NCBI GenBank assembly: GCA_017550445.1
Contig: JAFZOV010000042.1
Coordinates: 1-64,000 of the forward strand
Direction: 5' to 3'
Source of the DNA: Fibrobacter sp.
GTDB lineage: Bacteria > Fibrobacterota > Fibrobacteria > Fibrobacterales > Fibrobacteraceae
Length of the DNA: 64,000 nt
Shown here: positions 62,487 through 64,000 of the stretch, piece after piece
Layout: every line of letters starts with the position of its first letter
How positions within the stretch are numbered: position 1 is the stretch's first letter
The notes under the pieces: generated by a model
What the model was told of the DNA's origin: nothing
Database searches by the model: none
The model's input: only the letters and a program-made list of their open reading frames with translations
Made by a program: the position numbers and the translations under genes

Positions 62487-63845
62487 TTACTTGTCAAGCG
62501 GAAGCATCAAGATACGTGAATGACGCTTCTTGTTGTAATGGTCGCGCTTGGTAGGCGGAAGTTCTTCCACCGTGCCGTCGACAAATCCGAAATGATAGAA
62601 CCAGTCGAGAGCCTGCGTGGTCAGCAAGAACAACGTCTTGTAGCCCTTCATGCGGCCAATGGAAATCAGGTGACGCACAATGGCATCGCCAATGCCCGAC
62701 TTGCGGTAGTTTGCAGCCACCGCAATGCCCGCCACTTCGGCCATTCCGTTTTCGAATTCGTGCAAGGCGCCACAACCGTGAATGCTGTTGTCGATGCTGT
62801 AGACAACGTAATCACGCAACTTTTCGGAAATACTTTCCTGTGTACGCGGCACAAGGTAGCCCTTGTCGATGTAATCCTGCATAATCCGCAGAATATCCGG
62901 AATATCTTCCACGTTCGCAGGCCTAATGCTCGAGTACTGGTTGGCGTACACCATGGTACCGTCACCGCGGGCACTAAAGACTTCTTGCAGTACGCTACCC
63001 TGAAATTCGCCACTCAAAAGGTGAACACGGTTCGCCCCCGCCTCGCAGGCATGAATCGCATTCATCAGATAATCCATCTGCGCAAAGTCAAGCTGGTCAG
63101 AATTGAGCTCCAGCAGTTCCTTTGCCTGGTCCACGTCCATAGCCGAGATAACGCCCGACTCCGTAGGTTCCAGGTACTTGGTGTTCTTGCCGGTGACCAA
63201 GCCTTCGAGCTTGATACCATTCTGGTTACCGATGAAGAACAGCTTGCCCACCTTCATGTACTTGCAGAGTTCGGTCGCAACCTCAGTCGAACTGATGTTG
63301 TAGGCATGCCCAAGCTTGTTCCAGCCAATCGGCGGAATAATCGGCACGAACTTTTCGTCCAGAAGCTGTTCCAGAATGTCGCGCTGGATGCGTTCGATAC
63401 GACCGGTGCGCATGTAGTCTACACCGTCAATCACGCCCATGCTCCGGGCCAGCACCCAGTTGCCCTGAATGCCGCGCAAGCCGCTCGCCGTCAGGTGACT
63501 CATGATATGCTGTGCAACGCCGAGAGAAGCCTGCTCAATATGCGGCAGCGCCTCTTCGCTGGTCAAACGCACGCCGGCATGAAAAGTAGATTCAAGCTCC
63601 CACGCCTTGAGCTGGGCATCGATACTGTTGCGCGTACCCGGTACAATGATAATGCGGATACCCGACTTGTGCAAGATAGCGATGTCGCGCATCAGCACCG
63701 GGAAAAGCGGGTGACTCATCAGGTCATCCTCGATTTTCAGCACAAACAGCTGGCCCTTGAAGCGTTCCATGTAGCCGAACACTTCGCGAATAAAACCGGC
63801 AACCTCAAAATGTTGCGAATTAAAGTCAGGCGTTGCGTTATTCAT
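62487..63845 (-). CDS. argA: Amino-acid N-acetyltransferase (N-acetylglutamate synthase, ArgA)
   Basis: 452 residues. The N-terminal amino-acid-kinase domain (about 15-285) has the LVLK-like FVLKIEDD, IIIVPGTRNSID and VPIIPPIGWN segments; the C-terminal GNAT domain (about 305-445) has IRPANVEDIPDI and VAGIAVAANYRKSGIGDAIV (acetyl-CoA binding, read as two parts). This two-domain plan is that of ArgA, which makes N-acetylglutamate for arginine synthesis. No other arg gene is in the window. The ATG has no strong Shine-Dalgarno, and the upstream 150 bases are full of nested inverted repeats. Confidence 0.93.
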   Translation of the reverse strand: MNNATPDFNSQHFEVAGFIREVFGYMERFKGQLFVLKIEDDLMSHPLFPVLMRDIAILHKSGIRIIIVPGTRNSIDAQLKAWELESTFHAGVRLTSEEALPHIEQASLGVAQHIMSHLTASGLRGIQGNWVLARSMGVIDGVDYMRTGRIERIQRDILEQLLDEKFVPIIPPIGWNKLGHAYNISSTEVATELCKYMKVGKLFFIGNQNGIKLEGLVTGKNTKYLEPTESGVISAMDVDQAKELLELNSDQLDFAQMDYLMNAIHACEAGANRVHLLSGEFQGSVLQEVFSARGDGTMVYANQYSSIRPANVEDIPDILRIMQDYIDKGYLVPRTQESISEKLRDYVVYSIDNSIHGCGALHEFENGMAEVAGIAVAANYRKSGIGDAIVRHLISIGRMKGYKTLFLLTTQALDWFYHFGFVDGTVEELPPTKRDHYNKKRHSRILMLPLDK

Positions 63846-63877
63846 ATTCTACAAATTAGCAAATTGCCGAGCCGAGG

Positions 63878-63999
63878 CAATAGGCGGGTCGCCTATTGTC
63901 AAGGCGAAGGGCGAACAGCGGGTTGCTAATCCTTTTGGAGTTCTCTTATTCCGCTGTTCGCGTTTATATACAACAAACGCGATCCCTAGGGACCGCGTT
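63878..63999. repeat. Nested inverted repeats upstream of argA
   Basis: Three stems: CAATAGGCG-GGT-CGCCTATTG (63878-63898); GCGAACAGCGG (63911-63921) with CCGCTGTTCGC (63951-63961); and AACGCG-ATCCC-TA-GGGAC-CGCGTT (63976-63999). GCGTTT/AAACGC gives a further pairing. They could include the argA leader and the terminator of a gene beyond the window. Confidence 0.55.
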
Positions 64000-64000
64000 C

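Overview
The window looks like a chromosomal segment of a Fibrobacter species (Fibrobacter succinogenes or a close relative). The grounds are: several secreted cellulases of families GH5 and GH8; lipoproteins with Ser/Pro/Asp-rich linkers; a TIGR02147/DUF4423 regulator paired with a lipoprotein; surface proteins ending in type IX-like C-terminal sorting domains; a Gram-negative envelope gene set (lpxA, yidC, outer-membrane barrels); and moderate GC with AT-rich, hairpin-dense intergenic regions. The species call is an inference from gene content. No rRNA, tRNA, CRISPR array, transposase or prophage was seen.

Layout. 1-7.4 kb is housekeeping: a minus-strand plsC-rnr-recX operon diverges from a plus-strand run of clpP, ftsY, a lipoprotein, a thioredoxin-like protein and a glycosyltransferase, several joined by 4-base stop/start overlaps. 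7.4-17.7 kb holds a lipoprotein and a single 3016-residue surface protein. 17.9-20.5 kb is the conserved rpmH-rnpA-yidD-yidC block; rpmH is only 51 codons. 20.8-25.8 kb carries lipoproteins, a TIGR02147 regulator, trmB and a BatD-like membrane protein.

25.9-43.6 kb is a plant-cell-wall region. It encodes two GH5_2-type enzymes, one GH8 and one GH5_4-type enzyme. Between them lies a six-gene operon: a CBM11-like protein, three related outer-membrane barrels, a lipoprotein and a GH18-fold protein whose catalytic Glu is replaced by Met. A carbohydrate-binding protein with a sorting domain follows it. The best reading is a surface complex for binding or processing cellulose, beside the enzymes it would serve.

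43.8-53.7 kb is mixed: lpxA, a glycosyltransferase, an operon of ECF sigma factor, beta-propeller protein, lipoprotein and cca, then dsbD and a glycogen synthase. A strongly folded RNA candidate precedes the glycogen synthase. 53.9-64 kb holds an esterase lipoprotein, folE, a repeat-rich surface protein, a nitroreductase, two tandem paralogous lipoproteins and argA.

Two repeat families stand out. One is a palindromic element of about 35 bp, inserted in frame into three coding genes (yidC, trmB and the BatD-like gene). The other is an intergenic element with a GCGGC/GCCGC hairpin flanked by low-complexity inverted arms, seen in three clear copies and one partial copy. Coordinates near long homopolymers may be off by one base because I counted by eye.
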